A DNA stretch of 64,000 nt from Streptococcus uberis (GTDB lineage: Bacteria; Bacillota; Bacilli; Lactobacillales; Streptococcaceae), in NCBI RefSeq assembly GCF_900475595.1, contig NZ_LS483397.1, forward strand, positions 715,001-779,000, in the 5' to 3' direction. Shown piece after piece: positions 45,835 to 56,890 of this stretch. The notes under the pieces were generated by a model. The model did no database searches, was not told the origin of the DNA, and saw only the letters and a list, made by a program, of their open reading frames with translations. A program made the position numbers and the translations under genes. Each line of letters begins with the position of its first letter. The first letter of the stretch is position 1.

Positions 45835-46935
45835 ATGACAAAAAGACTATTAATTTTAGAAGATGGCACAATATTTGAAGGAACTGCAATTGGAGCAGAT
45901 ATTGATACAATAGGTGAATTGGTATTTACAACAGGCATGACTGGATATCAAGAAACCATTTCCGATCAATCTTTTAATGGACAAATAATTCTTTTCACCT
46001 ATCCCCTAATTGGTAATTATGGCATTAACCGTGATGACTCTGAATCAATCCAACCAAGTTGTAAAGGGGTTATTGTTTCGGAAGCTAGTCGATTGGCAAG
46101 TAACTGGCGAAACGAAATGAGCCTCCATGACTTTTTAGTTTATAAAAAAATCCCTGGTATTTCTGGAGTAGATACCAGGGCTTTAACTAAAATCATTAGA
46201 AAAAATGGAACCATGAAAGCTACAATTGTCAATGGTGGTGATAGTTTAGAACACATCATGGACCAATTTAGGGCAACGGTTTTACCAAGCAATCAAATCG
46301 AATTAGTTTCAACTAAGAAAGCCTATGTGGTACCTGGAGTGGGTAAAAAGGTAATTCTTGTAGATTTTGGAGTCAAAGAATCTATCTTAAAAGAGCTTGT
46401 AAGACGTTCTTGTCATGTAACAGTCTTACCCTTTGATGCGACTGCTGAAGAAATTTTAAAAGAGCATCCAGATGGTGTTATTCTTTCAAACGGCCCAGGT
46501 GATCCCAAGAGTCAAATGGCTGCTTTAGATATGATAAGAAGTATTCAAGGTAAAGTTCCTCTTTTTGGGATTTGTATGGGACATCAATTATTCTGTTTAG
46601 CGAATGGAGCAGATACTTACAAAATGACCTTTGGTCATCGTGGAATGAATCATGCTGTTCGTGAAATTGCTACCGGAAAAGTTGATTTTACGAGCCAAAA
46701 TCATGGATATGCAGTTGATCGAAAATCTTTGCCGACATCCTTATTAATTACCCATGAGGATATTAATGACTTATCGATTGAAGGTGTTAAACATAAAGAT
46801 TACCCTGCCTTCTCAGTTCAATTTCATCCAGAAGCATCGCCTGGTCCACACGATACTACCTATTTATTTGATGATTTCATCGAAATGATGGAGGTTTTTA
46901 AGGAAAATCAAAAGTCGTCCTTGGAAAGAAAGTAA
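45835..46935 (+). CDS. carA: Carbamoyl-phosphate synthase, small (glutaminase) subunit
   Basis: CarA splits glutamine and passes ammonia to CarB. The 366 residues have an N-terminal CPSase domain ([15 protein letters not shown]) and a class I glutamine amidotransferase domain with the nucleophilic Cys in [15 protein letters not shown] and the His-x-Glu in [13 protein letters not shown]. The frame reaches back to 45784 inside pyrB; ATG 45835 follows the SD AAAGGGGA and gives the family start [11 protein letters not shown]. Confidence 0.97.
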   Translation: MTKRLLILEDGTIFEGTAIGADIDTIGELVFTTGMTGYQETISDQSFNGQIILFTYPLIGNYGINRDDSESIQPSCKGVIVSEASRLASNWRNEMSLHDFLVYKKIPGISGVDTRALTKIIRKNGTMKATIVNGGDSLEHIMDQFRATVLPSNQIELVSTKKAYVVPGVGKKVILVDFGVKESILKELVRRSCHVTVLPFDATAEEILKEHPDGVILSNGPGDPKSQMAALDMIRSIQGKVPLFGICMGHQLFCLANGADTYKMTFGHRGMNHAVREIATGKVDFTSQNHGYAVDRKSLPTSLLITHEDINDLSIEGVKHKDYPAFSVQFHPEASPGPHDTTYLFDDFIEMMEVFKENQKSSLERK

Positions 46936-46989
46936 AAACTTGATATTTAATGTTTTCCCGAGAGTTAACAAATATAGAGAGGAAATAAA

Positions 46990-49900
46990 ATGCCTAAACG
47001 TACGGATATCATAAAAATTATGGTTATTGGATCTGGTCCTATTGTCATAGGTCAAGCAGCAGAATTTGACTATGCAGGAACACAAGCCTGTCTAGCTTTG
47101 AAAGAGGAAGGCTATGAGGTTGTTTTGGTTAATTCCAATCCAGCAACCATAATGACAGATAAGGAAATTGCAGATAGAGTTTATATTGAGCCTTTAACGA
47201 CTGAGTTTGTGAGCCGAATTTTAAGGAAAGAACGACCGGATGCCTTATTGCCAACATTGGGTGGGCAAACAGGTCTCAATTTGGCAATGTCTCTGTCAGA
47301 AACAGGTATCTTAAATGAATTAGGCGTTGAATTATTAGGAACAAAATTATCAGCAATTAATCAAGCAGAAGATAGGGAACAATTTAAAGCTTTAATGAAG
47401 GCATTGAAGCAGCCAATTCCAGAATCTGACATTGTACATTCTGTTGAAGAAGCTTTGCTTTTTGCAAGTCAGATAGGTTATCCAGTTATTGTTAGGCCAG
47501 CATTTACACTTGGAGGAACTGGTGGTGGCATTTGTACAAATGATATTGAATTAGAGGATATTACTGCTAAAGGCTTAAAACTATCTCCTGTAAATCAATG
47601 TCTCATTGAAAAATCAATTGCAGGATTCAAAGAAATTGAATATGAAGTTATGAGAGATTCTGCTGATAATGCCTTAGTTGTCTGTAATATGGAAAACTTT
47701 GATCCGGTTGGCATTCATACAGGGGATTCCATCGTTTTTGCCCCGAGTCAAACGCTCTCCGATTATGAACATCAGCTCTTAAGAGATGCAAGTTTAAAAA
47801 TTATTAGAGCTTTAAAAATTGAAGGTGGTTGTAATGTCCAACTAGCGCTTGATCCCAATTCATTTGATTATTATGTCATCGAAGTTAATCCCAGAGTATC
47901 TAGATCTTCAGCTTTAGCTTCAAAAGCGACGGGATACCCCATTGCAAAAATAGCCGCCAAAATTGCCATAGGTTTACAATTAGATGAAATGATTAATCCA
48001 ATTACAGGTAAAACCTATGCTATGTTTGAACCTGCCTTAGACTATGTCGTTGCTAAAATGCCGCGATTCCCATTTGATAAATTTGAAAGTGCAGACCGTC
48101 AATTGGGAACTCAGATGAAAGCAACAGGAGAAGTGATGGCCATAGGACGTACAATTGAGGAATCATTACTCAAAGCTTGTCGCTCATTAGAAATAGGTAT
48201 CTATCACAATGAGTGCAAAGAGTTTTCTCTAGTAGATGATCAAGAGCTACTAATGAATCTAATAAAGGCACAGGATGATCGCTTATTTTATCTTTCAGAA
48301 GCATTAAAAAGAGGGATGACGATAGATGAATTATCTCAGCTTACAAAGATAAATCCCTTCTTCTTGGACAAATTGTTGCATATTTTAGAAATTGAAAGAC
48401 AGCTTAGTCTAGAAAAATGGCAAAAGTGGCCACTAGAACATGCCAAAAAATATGGCTTTTCCGATAAAAAAATAGCAGAATTATGGCAAGCTTCAGAAAG
48501 TGATATTAGAGATTTTAGGATTCAACATGGCATTAAGCCCGTCTATAAAATGGTTGATACCTGTGCAGCCGAATTTGAATCTCAAACCCCTTACTATTAT
48601 TCGACTTATGCCGTCGAAAATGAATCACAAGCAAGTCCAAACAAATCGATTTTGGTCTTAGGTTCAGGACCAATCAGAATTGGTCAGGGTATTGAATTTG
48701 ATTATGCTACTGTTCATTCTGTCAAAGCAATCCAAGCAGCGGGATATGAAGCTATAATCATGAATTCAAATCCTGAAACGGTTTCTACGGATTTTTCAAT
48801 TTCTGACAAGCTTTATTTTGAACCGTTAACAGTCGAAGATGTCATGAATGTCATTGATTTGGAAAGACCTGAAGGGGTTATTTTACAGTTTGGAGGTCAG
48901 ACAGCTATCAATTTAGCTGAAGCCTTGGATAAAGCCAATGTGCCCATTTTAGGTACTCAAGTAAGGGATTTAGATAGAGCAGAAAATCGCCAGTTATTTG
49001 AAAAAGCTTTGCATGCCATCAATATACCACAGCCATTAGGACAAACCGTTACAAACGAGCAAGAAGCCTTGCAAGTGGCTAGAAGAATTGGTTTTCCAGT
49101 GTTAGTTAGACCCTCTTATGTAATAGGGGGAAGAGCTATGCAAATCGTTACCCAAGAAGAAGATTTGTTAACGTATATGCAGTCTGCTGTAAAGGTTAGT
49201 TCTGATCAACCAGTATTAATTGATTCCTATATTTTAGGTCAAGAATGTGAAGTGGATGCTATTTCGGATGGTCAGGATGTTTTGATTCCTGGAATTATGG
49301 AACATATTGAAGCAGCAGGAGTACATTCCGGAGATTCCATGGCAGTGTATCCACCTCAAAATCTGTCAGAAGATATCATCCAGACAATAATTGATTATAC
49401 AAAGCGCCTGGCAATAAACTTAAACTGCAAAGGGATGATGAATATTCAGTTTGTTGTTAAAGATAAAACGGTTTATGTTATTGAAGTCAATCCCAGAGCT
49501 AGTCGAACGGTCCCATTTATGTCAAAAGTAACTGGTATTCCAATGGCTCAAGTTGCGACTAAACTGATATTAGGTTCAAGCTTAAAAGAACTGGGATATG
49601 AGGATGGCTTATACCAGAAGTCTTCTCTTGTTCATGTTAAAGCTCCTATCTTTTCCTTCAATAAACTTTCCAAGGTAGATAGTTTACTTGGTCCAGAAAT
49701 GAAATCGACTGGCGAAGTGATTGGATCTGATAGTAGTCTTGAAAAAGCATTATATAAAGCCTTTGAAGCAAGTTATATGCATGTCCCGGATTTCGGTAAT
49801 ATCATCTTTACCATCTCAGATGACCAAAAGGCAGAATCGTTAAGACTGGCAAAAGGTTTTAGTGCACTTGGCTATCGTATTTTTGCAACATCTGGAACAT

Positions 49901-50166
49901 CTGACTATTTTTTGCAACATCAGCTTAAGACTCAGAAAATTCACAAAATTGGAGAGCAATCAGATCATATTCTTGAATTAATGAAATCAGGCAAAATACA
50001 AGCAGTGATTAACACAGATAGCAAAAATGGGATGATGAATCGAGATGGACAGTTGATACGTTCTATCGCAAATGAGCAAGGGATTCCGCTATTTACCTCA
50101 TTAGATACTGCTAAAGCCATGCTTCGCGTTTTAGAAAGTCGCAGCTTTTCAATCCAATCCTTATGA
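46990..50166 (+). CDS. carB: Carbamoyl-phosphate synthase, large subunit
   Basis: CarB makes carbamoyl phosphate from bicarbonate, ammonia and two ATP. The 1058 residues form two homologous halves, each with a pre-ATP-grasp motif ([39 protein letters not shown] near 555) and an ATP-grasp domain ([29 protein letters not shown]). The last about 130 residues are the MGS-like allosteric domain ([15 protein letters not shown]). SD AGAGGAAA precedes the ATG. It ends the pyr operon seen here. Confidence 0.98.
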   Translation: MPKRTDIIKIMVIGSGPIVIGQAAEFDYAGTQACLALKEEGYEVVLVNSNPATIMTDKEIADRVYIEPLTTEFVSRILRKERPDALLPTLGGQTGLNLAMSLSETGILNELGVELLGTKLSAINQAEDREQFKALMKALKQPIPESDIVHSVEEALLFASQIGYPVIVRPAFTLGGTGGGICTNDIELEDITAKGLKLSPVNQCLIEKSIAGFKEIEYEVMRDSADNALVVCNMENFDPVGIHTGDSIVFAPSQTLSDYEHQLLRDASLKIIRALKIEGGCNVQLALDPNSFDYYVIEVNPRVSRSSALASKATGYPIAKIAAKIAIGLQLDEMINPITGKTYAMFEPALDYVVAKMPRFPFDKFESADRQLGTQMKATGEVMAIGRTIEESLLKACRSLEIGIYHNECKEFSLVDDQELLMNLIKAQDDRLFYLSEALKRGMTIDELSQLTKINPFFLDKLLHILEIERQLSLEKWQKWPLEHAKKYGFSDKKIAELWQASESDIRDFRIQHGIKPVYKMVDTCAAEFESQTPYYYSTYAVENESQASPNKSILVLGSGPIRIGQGIEFDYATVHSVKAIQAAGYEAIIMNSNPETVSTDFSISDKLYFEPLTVEDVMNVIDLERPEGVILQFGGQTAINLAEALDKANVPILGTQVRDLDRAENRQLFEKALHAINIPQPLGQTVTNEQEALQVARRIGFPVLVRPSYVIGGRAMQIVTQEEDLLTYMQSAVKVSSDQPVLIDSYILGQECEVDAISDGQDVLIPGIMEHIEAAGVHSGDSMAVYPPQNLSEDIIQTIIDYTKRLAINLNCKGMMNIQFVVKDKTVYVIEVNPRASRTVPFMSKVTGIPMAQVATKLILGSSLKELGYEDGLYQKSSLVHVKAPIFSFNKLSKVDSLLGPEMKSTGEVIGSDSSLEKALYKAFEASYMHVPDFGNIIFTISDDQKAESLRLAKGFSALGYRIFATSGTSDYFLQHQLKTQKIHKIGEQSDHILELMKSGKIQAVINTDSKNGMMNRDGQLIRSIANEQGIPLFTSLDTAKAMLRVLESRSFSIQSL

Positions 50167-50199
50167 AAAAGTCATCCTTCTAAAAGGATGACTTTTTAT
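50166..50199 (+). terminator. pyr operon terminator
   Basis: A perfect 14-bp stem (50166-50179 / 50184-50197) with loop CTAA, overlapping the carB stop codon region and rich in T at its end. Confidence 0.85.
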
Positions 50200-50293
50200 T
50201 ACAAAATTGTCATTTTGCTAATGATTTTTTATGTTAAATTAAAAACATAGACCTTTATATTAAATATCCTTCACAAAAATGTAATGTTTTTTC

Positions 50294-50322
50294 TTGACAA
50301 GTTTTTTAAAAGGTCATATACT
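50294..50322 (+). promoter_or_regulatory. Promoter of the MacAB-type exporter operon
   Basis: Consensus TTGACA (50294-50299), 17 bp, TATACT (50317-50322). An inverted repeat GACAAG (50296-50301) / CTTGTC (50321-50326) spans it and may be an operator. Confidence 0.8.
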
Positions 50323-50358
50323 TGTCTTATATTAATAATACAAAATTGGGAGCATGGT

Positions 50359-51612
50359 ATGTCTAGAGGAAGAACAACTAAAATGTCTAAAAAAACAAAA
50401 TATATCATTTCTGGTGTCATAGTCGCATCAATTGTCTTAATTGGAGGGATTTTGTATTTTCAGCAGAAGAATCAATTAACTGAAAATGACCAAAAAGTTG
50501 ATTATTCTACTGTAAATGTCAAAGAAGGGACAATTTCTTCGACAACACTTCTTTCAGGGACTGTTAAAGCTTTGTCAGAAGAGTATGTTTATTTTGATCA
50601 ATCAAAAGGGACAGATGCTACTGTAACTGTTAAGGTTGGTGATACAGTATCTGAAGGTCAGCAGTTGGTCCAATATAATACAACAACAGCTCAAGCTGCC
50701 TATGATACTGCTGTAAGAAATTTAAATAAAGTTGGTAGGCAAATTAATCACCTCAAAACTTATGGAGTTCCTGCCGCAAAAACAGAGATTATACCTGGAG
50801 AAGGAGAGGAAGTTCAGAGCAGTCAAGTAACGATTCCGCCAAGTCAACAAGAAACAGCTAGTTATAATCAACAATTACAAGACTTAAATGATTCCTATGC
50901 TGATGCTCAAGCAGAGGTTAATAAAGCACAAGAATTGTTAAACCAAACAGTTATCGTGAGTGGTGTTTCGGGAACAGTGGTTGAAGTTAATAATGATGTG
51001 GATCCTTCTGCCAAAAATAGTCAAACACTTGTTCATGTTGCTTCTGAAGGGCAACTACAAGTAAAAGGCACATTAACAGAGTATGATTTAGCTAATCTTA
51101 AAGTAGGACAAAATGTAAAAATCAAATCAAAGGTATATGCAGATAAAGAGTGGACTGGAAAGATAGCTTATATATCCAATTATCCAATGGAGAAATCTGT
51201 ATCAACTTCTGATACCGCAGCGACCGGTGGAACAAGTGCATCAAACTATGAATATAAAATTGACATAACGAGTCCTATTGAAGAACTTAAACAAGGTTTT
51301 TCTGTTTCTGTTGAGGTATTGAACGAAGAAAAACATTTACTTGTTCCGGTAAGTGCACTAGTTCAAGAAAAAGATAAACATTATGTGTGGGTTTACGATG
51401 ATAACAATTCTAAAGTTACAAAAACGGAAGTTACCATTGGAAATGCCGATGCCAAAAGTCAAGAAATTTTAACCGGTTTAACCGTTGGTCAAATTGTCAT
51501 CTCAAATCCTGATAAGGAGTTAAAAAATGGTCACAAGGTAGAAAATATTTCATCAGAAGATCTTGAACAAAAGAATAAAAATGACAAAAAAGAAACTGGG
51601 GAGAATAAGTAG
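50359..51612 (+). CDS. Efflux adaptor (MacA / HlyD-type membrane fusion protein)
   Basis: This protein would link the ABC exporter encoded after it to the cell exterior. It has one membrane segment (about 17-37, [19 protein letters not shown]), then a barrel-sandwich half ([19 protein letters not shown]), a helical hairpin (about 110-195), the second half ([16 protein letters not shown]), and beta-barrel domains. The frame extends to 50284, upstream of the promoter, so that start is excluded. ATG 50359 has GGGAG (50348-50352) 6 nt before it; ATG 50383 is an alternative. 417 residues. The exported compound is unknown. Confidence 0.87.
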   Translation: MSRGRTTKMSKKTKYIISGVIVASIVLIGGILYFQQKNQLTENDQKVDYSTVNVKEGTISSTTLLSGTVKALSEEYVYFDQSKGTDATVTVKVGDTVSEGQQLVQYNTTTAQAAYDTAVRNLNKVGRQINHLKTYGVPAAKTEIIPGEGEEVQSSQVTIPPSQQETASYNQQLQDLNDSYADAQAEVNKAQELLNQTVIVSGVSGTVVEVNNDVDPSAKNSQTLVHVASEGQLQVKGTLTEYDLANLKVGQNVKIKSKVYADKEWTGKIAYISNYPMEKSVSTSDTAATGGTSASNYEYKIDITSPIEELKQGFSVSVEVLNEEKHLLVPVSALVQEKDKHYVWVYDDNNSKVTKTEVTIGNADAKSQEILTGLTVGQIVISNPDKELKNGHKVENISSEDLEQKNKNDKKETGENK

Positions 51613-52322
51613 TGGCTGATGTTAAACAAGAACTTATTTCTTTAAAAAATATCGTTAAGAGCTATAAAAATGGTGACCAGGAATTACAAGTGCTTAAAGG
51701 TATCAATCTTGAGGTATATGAGGGTGAGTTTGTAGCCATTATGGGACCTTCAGGTTCTGGTAAGTCAACATTGATGAATATTATTGGACTCTTAGATAGA
51801 CCGACTAGTGGTGATTATTCATTAAATGGAAAAAAAGTTGAAACTCTAAGTGACCGTCATCTTGCATCTGTTCGAAATAAAGAGATAGGATTTGTCTTTC
51901 AACAATTTTTTCTACTTTCTAAGCTGAATGCCTTACAAAATGTTGAACTACCATTAATCTATGCTGGAGTATCTGTTTCTCAACGTCGTCAGTTAGCAAA
52001 ACAGTACTTGGAGAAAGTGGAACTAGAGAAACGAATGAAACACCTTCCCTCAGAGTTATCTGGTGGTCAGAAGCAAAGAGTAGCCATCGCGCGTGCTTTA
52101 GTCAATAATCCTTCAATTATTTTAGCTGATGAGCCGACAGGAGCTCTTGATACAAAAACAGGCGAACAAATTATGGCACTATTAACAGCTCTAAATCGTG
52201 AAGGAAAAACAATTATTATGGTCACGCATGAACCAGATATTGCTGATTATGCCACCCGAAAAATTGTTATTAGAGATGGGGAAATAACAGCTGATACTAC
52301 TGAAAGTGTTCGCATTGAGTAA
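51612..52322 (+). CDS. ABC transporter ATP-binding protein (MacB/LolD type)
   Basis: The 236-residue ATPase shows Walker [10 protein letters not shown] (about 44-52), VFQQFFLL (Q-loop), the signature [15 protein letters not shown], Walker B with [12 protein letters not shown] and VTHEPD. This is the MacB/LolD clan, which drives mechanotransmission across the membrane and not ordinary transport. It starts with GTG, sharing one base with the adaptor stop, and precedes its permease by 11 bp. Confidence 0.94.
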   Translation: MADVKQELISLKNIVKSYKNGDQELQVLKGINLEVYEGEFVAIMGPSGSGKSTLMNIIGLLDRPTSGDYSLNGKKVETLSDRHLASVRNKEIGFVFQQFFLLSKLNALQNVELPLIYAGVSVSQRRQLAKQYLEKVELEKRMKHLPSELSGGQKQRVAIARALVNNPSIILADEPTGALDTKTGEQIMALLTALNREGKTIIMVTHEPDIADYATRKIVIRDGEITADTTESVRIE

Positions 52323-52333
52323 GGGGGGAAGCT

Positions 52334-53557
52334 ATGGAAAATTGGAAATTCGCACTCAGCTCAATTTGGGGACATAAGTTAAGGTCTTTATTAACGATGC
52401 TGGGGATAATTATCGGAGTGGCAGCGGTTGTAATCATTATGGGATTGGGAAACTCTATGAAAAATAGTGTGACAAATTCCTTCTCTAGCAAGCAAAAAGA
52501 AATAAGAATTTATTATAAAGATAAAACTGAAGAAGAAAATCCCTTTGGAATATTTGGGACAGACGATAATAAACGGCTTGTTAAACATGAATGGTTAGAA
52601 CATATTGTTAAAAGTATAGATGGCATTGATTCTTATTATTTTACTAATAATACGTCTTCAACAATCTCTTTCGGTAAACGAAAGATGAAAGATGTCAATA
52701 TTACTGGAGTAAGTAAAGATTACTTTAAAATAAAAAAATATAACATTGTTGCTGGTCGAACCTTGAATGATCAAGATTATCGTAATTTTTCTAGAATTAT
52801 TTTTATTGATACAGCTTTGTCAGATGAGTTGTTTGGAAACAAGCAGTATGAAAAGGCTCTAAATAAAGTCGTCTCATTAAAAGGGAAGGATTATTTGGTT
52901 GTTGGCGTTTATAAAACCGACGAGTCTGCAATTTCAATGACAGGACAAATTATGGGCGGTGCGGTTATGGCAAACACTCAAGTTTCTTCAGAATTTAATG
53001 TTAACGAAGTTGGTGCTATCTTCGTCCATGTCCAAGATGTTAAAGAGAGTATTCCACTAGGAAAAGAAGCTGCAAGGATGTTAACAGAATTGTCACATGT
53101 TAAAGACGGTAAATACACCATTCCTGATAATAGTAGCTTTATCGATAGTGTAAATAAGCAATTTGGAATAATGACAACTGTTATTGGTTCTATTGCAGGA
53201 ATTTCATTATTAGTTGGTGGAATTGGGGTAATGAATATTATGCTAGTTTCAGTGACTGAGCGAACAAGGGAAATTGGATTACGGAAGGCTTTAGGAGCAA
53301 CTCGATTAAAAATTTTAACTCAGTTTTTAATTGAATCTGTTGTTTTAACTATCTTAGGTGGTATAATTGGGTTACTACTAGCTTATGGTGCGGTAGGTGG
53401 ACTGGGAAGTTTGTTAAAACTAAAAGGTGCTACTGTATCTTTTGATGTAGCCATGATTGCAATATTGTTTTCTGCAACCATCGGTATTATTTTTGGTCTC
53501 CTTCCTGCAAATAAGGCAAGTAAATTGGATCCTATAGAGGCTTTGAGATATGAATAA
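52334..53557 (+). CDS. ABC transporter permease (MacB/FtsX family)
   Basis: The 407 residues show the four-helix MacB layout: helix 1 at about 17-40 (LLTMLGIIIGVAAVVIIMGL), an extracellular MacB_PCD domain of about 220 residues, and three C-terminal helices (about 270-400) with the FtsX motif MLVSVTERTREIGLRKALGA. It completes a three-gene adaptor-ATPase-permease exporter. Streptococcal relatives export antimicrobial peptides or lipids; the substrate here is unknown. Its end overlaps the next gene by 8 bp. SD AAGGGGGGAA precedes the ATG. Confidence 0.93.
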   Translation: MENWKFALSSIWGHKLRSLLTMLGIIIGVAAVVIIMGLGNSMKNSVTNSFSSKQKEIRIYYKDKTEEENPFGIFGTDDNKRLVKHEWLEHIVKSIDGIDSYYFTNNTSSTISFGKRKMKDVNITGVSKDYFKIKKYNIVAGRTLNDQDYRNFSRIIFIDTALSDELFGNKQYEKALNKVVSLKGKDYLVVGVYKTDESAISMTGQIMGGAVMANTQVSSEFNVNEVGAIFVHVQDVKESIPLGKEAARMLTELSHVKDGKYTIPDNSSFIDSVNKQFGIMTTVIGSIAGISLLVGGIGVMNIMLVSVTERTREIGLRKALGATRLKILTQFLIESVVLTILGGIIGLLLAYGAVGGLGSLLKLKGATVSFDVAMIAILFSATIGIIFGLLPANKASKLDPIEALRYE

Positions 53558-54158
53558 CTTTGGATTAAAACATGCCAAATTAAAAAAACTCTTTAAGATA
53601 ATTGGTATTTTATCCATTCTATTTTCAATCATTTTTGTAGCTTATTTAGTCGGTAAAATTGATATTTTTAATAACCCTAAAGCGTTATCAGAACTGATCA
53701 AAAATCATATTGTATTGGGTTCGGTATTATTTTTTATCTTTCAAATTATTCAAGTTGTCATTCCTATCATTCCAGGAGGAGTGACAACAGTGGTTGGCTT
53801 TTTAACTTTTGGACCCTACCTAGGCTTTTTGTTGAATGTCTTAGGGATAATGATTGGTTCAGCTATTCTTTTTCTTCTAGTGAGAAAATTTGGAAAACCA
53901 TTTATTCAATTATTTATTGAAGATGATAAAATCCAACTCTATGAGAAAAAATTAGCTACTAAAACCTATGAGCGTTTCTTTATCTTAAATATGATTTCAC
54001 CAATGGCTCCAGCAGATGTTATGATTATGATTACAGGACTTAGTCAAATCAGCTTTAAGCGATTTTTGGTGATTATTTTGATCTGCAGACCTATTTCCAT
54101 GATAACCTATAGTTATTTTTGGATTTATGGCGGTCAAGCCCTGAGACATTTATTTTAA
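53550..54158 (+). CDS. TVP38/TMEM64 family (DedA-like) membrane protein
   Basis: The 202-residue protein has about five or six membrane segments with the SNARE-associated/DedA-like core: VIPIIPGGVTTVVGFLTFGPY (about 72-91), GSAILFLLVRKFGKPF, and PMAPADVMIMITGLSQISFKRF. Related DedA proteins are proposed lipid flippases or proton-coupled transporters; its role here is not known. It overlaps the permease gene by 8 bp, so it belongs to the exporter operon and may serve the same envelope process (inference). Confidence 0.85.
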   Translation: MNNFGLKHAKLKKLFKIIGILSILFSIIFVAYLVGKIDIFNNPKALSELIKNHIVLGSVLFFIFQIIQVVIPIIPGGVTTVVGFLTFGPYLGFLLNVLGIMIGSAILFLLVRKFGKPFIQLFIEDDKIQLYEKKLATKTYERFFILNMISPMAPADVMIMITGLSQISFKRFLVIILICRPISMITYSYFWIYGGQALRHLF

Positions 54159-54170
54159 TGCCATTAATGA

Positions 54171-54202
54171 CTTCTAGTTGATATTTTCAACTAGAAGTTT
54201 TT
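54171..54202 (+). terminator. Exporter operon terminator
   Basis: A perfect 11-bp stem (CTTCTAGTTGA 54171-54181 / TCAACTAGAAG 54187-54197) followed by TTTTT. Confidence 0.8.
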
Positions 54203-54230
54203 AAATGATGATTCTGGAGAAATACGAAAA

Positions 54231-55961
54231 ATGTATAAAACAGTAATGAAGAACTTATCTCAAGTTGATGTGATGACTTTGGTTAGAATGTCGTTTTTTG
54301 AAATGATCTTTATATCCCTTTCTCAGTTTATACTGAGTGAAAGTTTTTATTTATTAATGGCTTTGGTGGGGTTTGACCATATTGATAAAACTAATTTCTT
54401 AACTTTTATAAAGAACCCCTTGTCAATAGCATTATTATTAATATATTTTTTTATTCTTGCTTTCCTGATTCATTTAGAGTTCTTTATTCTTTATAGAATA
54501 ATTGAAGATAAAACCTTTAGTCTTAGAGTGAGTGTCCAAGATGTTAAAAAATATCTTTTTAGAATTTGGCATTCATTTCAAGGGATTAACCTTTTATGCT
54601 TTATGGCTTATCTTTTATTGACTATTCCAGTCTTGCAATTTGGCTTAAAATCAGTTATTACAGAGAAACTTTATATCCCAGATTTTATTATTGGGGAGTT
54701 ATTAAAGAATCCTTCTTCAAAACTTTTTATATTGCTCCTTGTTATGGTGATTTTTTATCTTAACATAAGGTTTGTTTTTGTATTACCTTTGCTGAGCATT
54801 CATTCAATGACCGTACTTGAGGCCATTAAAGTAAGTTGGAATAAAACAAAAAAGAAAAGTTTTTATTATACTGGAACTCTAGGTTTTTTGGGTTTATTAT
54901 CCTTTATTACCTTAACGCTATTAATCATTTTTTTCTTTTTTGTGGACACTATTTTCAACCCTAGCGGTAGTCATTATTTGTTTCAATTCTTTTTAATGGT
55001 ATTGATTTGGGAAAGTGTCTTTTTCGTTACGATATTTTTTAAAATATCGATTGCTATTTTTTTGAAGAATCAATTGAAGAGAAATGCTACGCCAAGAAAA
55101 AATGTAAGTGTAAAATGGTCCCGTTTAATCACTTTGATGATTTTTGTTACGGTTCTTTTTACTATTAAAGCTTTTGATAGCCTAGCTGTCATTCAACCTC
55201 CTCGTCAAAAAATGATTATTGCACATCGCGGTTATACAAATGGTGGCGTTGAAAATTCTATTGAATCTCTCCAAGCAGCAGCAAAAGCAAAAAGTGATTT
55301 TGTTGAAGTTGATTTGCTAATGACTAAAGATAAAGAATTGGTTGTTTGTCACGATAATCATTTAAAACGCTTGGCTGGCTTAGATAAAACTATTTCAGAA
55401 ATGACGTTAAAAGAAGTTGAAAAAACAACCATTAAGCAAGGTAAGTTTAAAAGTAAAATTGTTTCTTTTTCGACCTTTTATAAAGAAGCTAAAAAATTGA
55501 AAATGCCTCTTTTTATCGAATTAAAACCTAAGGAAAACCAAGTAGAAGAATATGTTAATGTGTTTTTAAAAGCATATCAACAATTAAGCATAGAAGCTAA
55601 TAATAGGGTTATGTCTTTAGATTTAGAGTCCGTTAAAAGAATAGAAGAAAAAGCTCCTCAAATTGTGACTGGCTATATTATTCCTTTTCAGTTTGGGTTT
55701 TTGGGAAATGAAAAAGTTGATTTTTATGTGATTGAAGATTTTTCCTACCGTTCACATATTGCAAGCCAAATAAAATTGCAGAAAAAACAACTATTTGTAT
55801 GGACTATCAATGATATGAATAGAATGCAAAACTATTTGCAGAAACCCATAGATGGTTTAATTACAGATTATCCTAGTCAAGTGCCAGAAGCATTAAAAGA
55901 GCTAAAAAGACACGACAGTTATCTGGATCAATTAATGAGATTGTTATCAAATTCCTACTAA
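54231..55961 (+). CDS. Membrane-bound glycerophosphodiester phosphodiesterase
   Basis: The 576-residue protein has an N-terminal membrane domain of about 310 residues with roughly seven hydrophobic segments, and a C-terminal GDPD domain (about 325-570). The GDPD core shows MIIAHRGYTNGGVENSIESL, EVDLLMTKDKELVVCHD (metal ligands), LFIELKPKENQ and FVWTINDMNRM. Such enzymes cut glycerophosphodiesters to glycerol 3-phosphate. With LtaS and GacH in the same window, turnover of glycerophosphate polymers is a fair but unproven role. SD TGGAGAAA precedes the ATG. Confidence 0.88.
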   Translation: MYKTVMKNLSQVDVMTLVRMSFFEMIFISLSQFILSESFYLLMALVGFDHIDKTNFLTFIKNPLSIALLLIYFFILAFLIHLEFFILYRIIEDKTFSLRVSVQDVKKYLFRIWHSFQGINLLCFMAYLLLTIPVLQFGLKSVITEKLYIPDFIIGELLKNPSSKLFILLLVMVIFYLNIRFVFVLPLLSIHSMTVLEAIKVSWNKTKKKSFYYTGTLGFLGLLSFITLTLLIIFFFFVDTIFNPSGSHYLFQFFLMVLIWESVFFVTIFFKISIAIFLKNQLKRNATPRKNVSVKWSRLITLMIFVTVLFTIKAFDSLAVIQPPRQKMIIAHRGYTNGGVENSIESLQAAAKAKSDFVEVDLLMTKDKELVVCHDNHLKRLAGLDKTISEMTLKEVEKTTIKQGKFKSKIVSFSTFYKEAKKLKMPLFIELKPKENQVEEYVNVFLKAYQQLSIEANNRVMSLDLESVKRIEEKAPQIVTGYIIPFQFGFLGNEKVDFYVIEDFSYRSHIASQIKLQKKQLFVWTINDMNRMQNYLQKPIDGLITDYPSQVPEALKELKRHDSYLDQLMRLLSNSY

Positions 55962-56008
55962 TTAGTGCTATGTTTTTAAGATTTTTGTCTAAAATAAATT
56001 ATTTTTAC

Positions 56009-56033
56009 TCTGTCAAGAAAAAAACTTGACAGA
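56009..56033. repeat. 9-bp inverted repeat over the rpsP -35 box
   Basis: TCTGTCAAG (56009-56017) and CTTGACAGA (56025-56033) are perfect inverted copies around seven A. The right arm contains the -35 hexamer of rpsP. Confidence 0.7.
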
Positions 56034-56054
56034 ATCAGAAGATGATTGTATACT
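56026..56054 (+). promoter_or_regulatory. rpsP promoter
   Basis: TTGACA (56026-56031), 17 bp, TATACT (56049-56054). Confidence 0.82.
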
Positions 56055-56119
56055 AGTTAGAGTAAGAAATATAGCTTGTATTTCTTGAAATTACATTTAA
56101 AGAAAAGAGATTTTATATC

Positions 56120-56392
56120 ATGGCAGTAAAAATTCGTTTAACTCGTATGGGTTCTAAGAAAAAACCTTTCTACCGTATCAACGTTGCTGATTCACGTGCT
56201 CCACGTGATGGTCGTTTCATCGAAACAGTTGGAACATATAACCCACTTGTAGCTGAAAATCAAGTGACACTTAAAGAAGATCGTATCCTTGACTGGTTGT
56301 CAAAAGGTGCACAACCATCTGATACTGTTCGTAACCTTCTTTCTAAAGCTGGAGTTATGACTAAATTCCACGATCAAAAATTCTCAAAATAA
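56120..56392 (+). CDS. rpsP: 30S ribosomal protein S16
   Basis: S16 is needed for 30S assembly. The 90 residues begin [20 protein letters not shown] and contain [17 protein letters not shown], the family signature. It is the first gene of rpsP-khpA, with rimM and trmD further on, the usual Firmicutes order. Confidence 0.98.
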
Positions 56393-56395
56393 TTA

Positions 56396-56641
56396 ATGCC
56401 TATGGATACCATTGAAAATCTTATTATCGCCATTGTGAAACCCTTGATTTCACAACCTGACAATCTTACCATTAAAATTGAAGATACTCCTGAATTTCTT
56501 GAGTATCATCTTGACTTGGATGCACAAGACATCGGTCGTGTTATCGGAAAAAAAGGTCGTACCATTACAGCGATAAGATCGATTGTCTATTCGGTTCCAA
56601 CACAAGGGAAAAAAGTTAGACTTGTTATTGATGAAAAATAA
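56396..56641 (+). CDS. khpA: KH-domain RNA-binding protein KhpA
   Basis: KhpA is a small KH-domain protein that pairs with KhpB (EloR/Jag) and affects elongation and division in streptococci. The 81 residues carry the GxxG loop in [18 protein letters not shown]. The start is 3 bp after the rpsP stop; ATG 56402 is the alternative and gives the common N-terminus MDTIENLI. No SD is visible, so it is probably translated by coupling to rpsP. Confidence 0.93.
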   Translation: MPMDTIENLIIAIVKPLISQPDNLTIKIEDTPEFLEYHLDLDAQDIGRVIGKKGRTITAIRSIVYSVPTQGKKVRLVIDEK

Positions 56642-56658
56642 TGAGTTCTTTTTCAAAA

Positions 56659-56697
56659 AACTTATCTCAAGTCCACGGCTTAGATAAGTTTTTTTGT
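56659..56697 (+). terminator. khpA terminator
   Basis: A 9-bp stem AACTTATCT (56659-56667) / AGATAAGTT (56682-56690), then a T run. The remaining bases to 56890 hold no ORF; a TTAAAAT at about 56814-56820 may be a weak -10 for rimM. Confidence 0.75.
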
Positions 56698-56890
56698 TTT
56701 ACAATAGTTTTACATAAAAACTGCACAATGCTATTGGTCAATTCTTTTTTCATGGAAAGGTATTGGAACTGCTGGCTATCTATAAAAGCAGGTGCAAAAT
56801 TACTCTTAAGATGTTAAAATAGTAAATGATTTTAATGACTGATAAGAGGTCTAATTCAAGTAAAAATCTCAGTTTAAAATAGGAGTAAGA

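Noticed and set aside
50284..50358. N-terminal extension of the MacA-like adaptor
   Set aside because: It includes the promoter itself, so it cannot be translated from that transcript.
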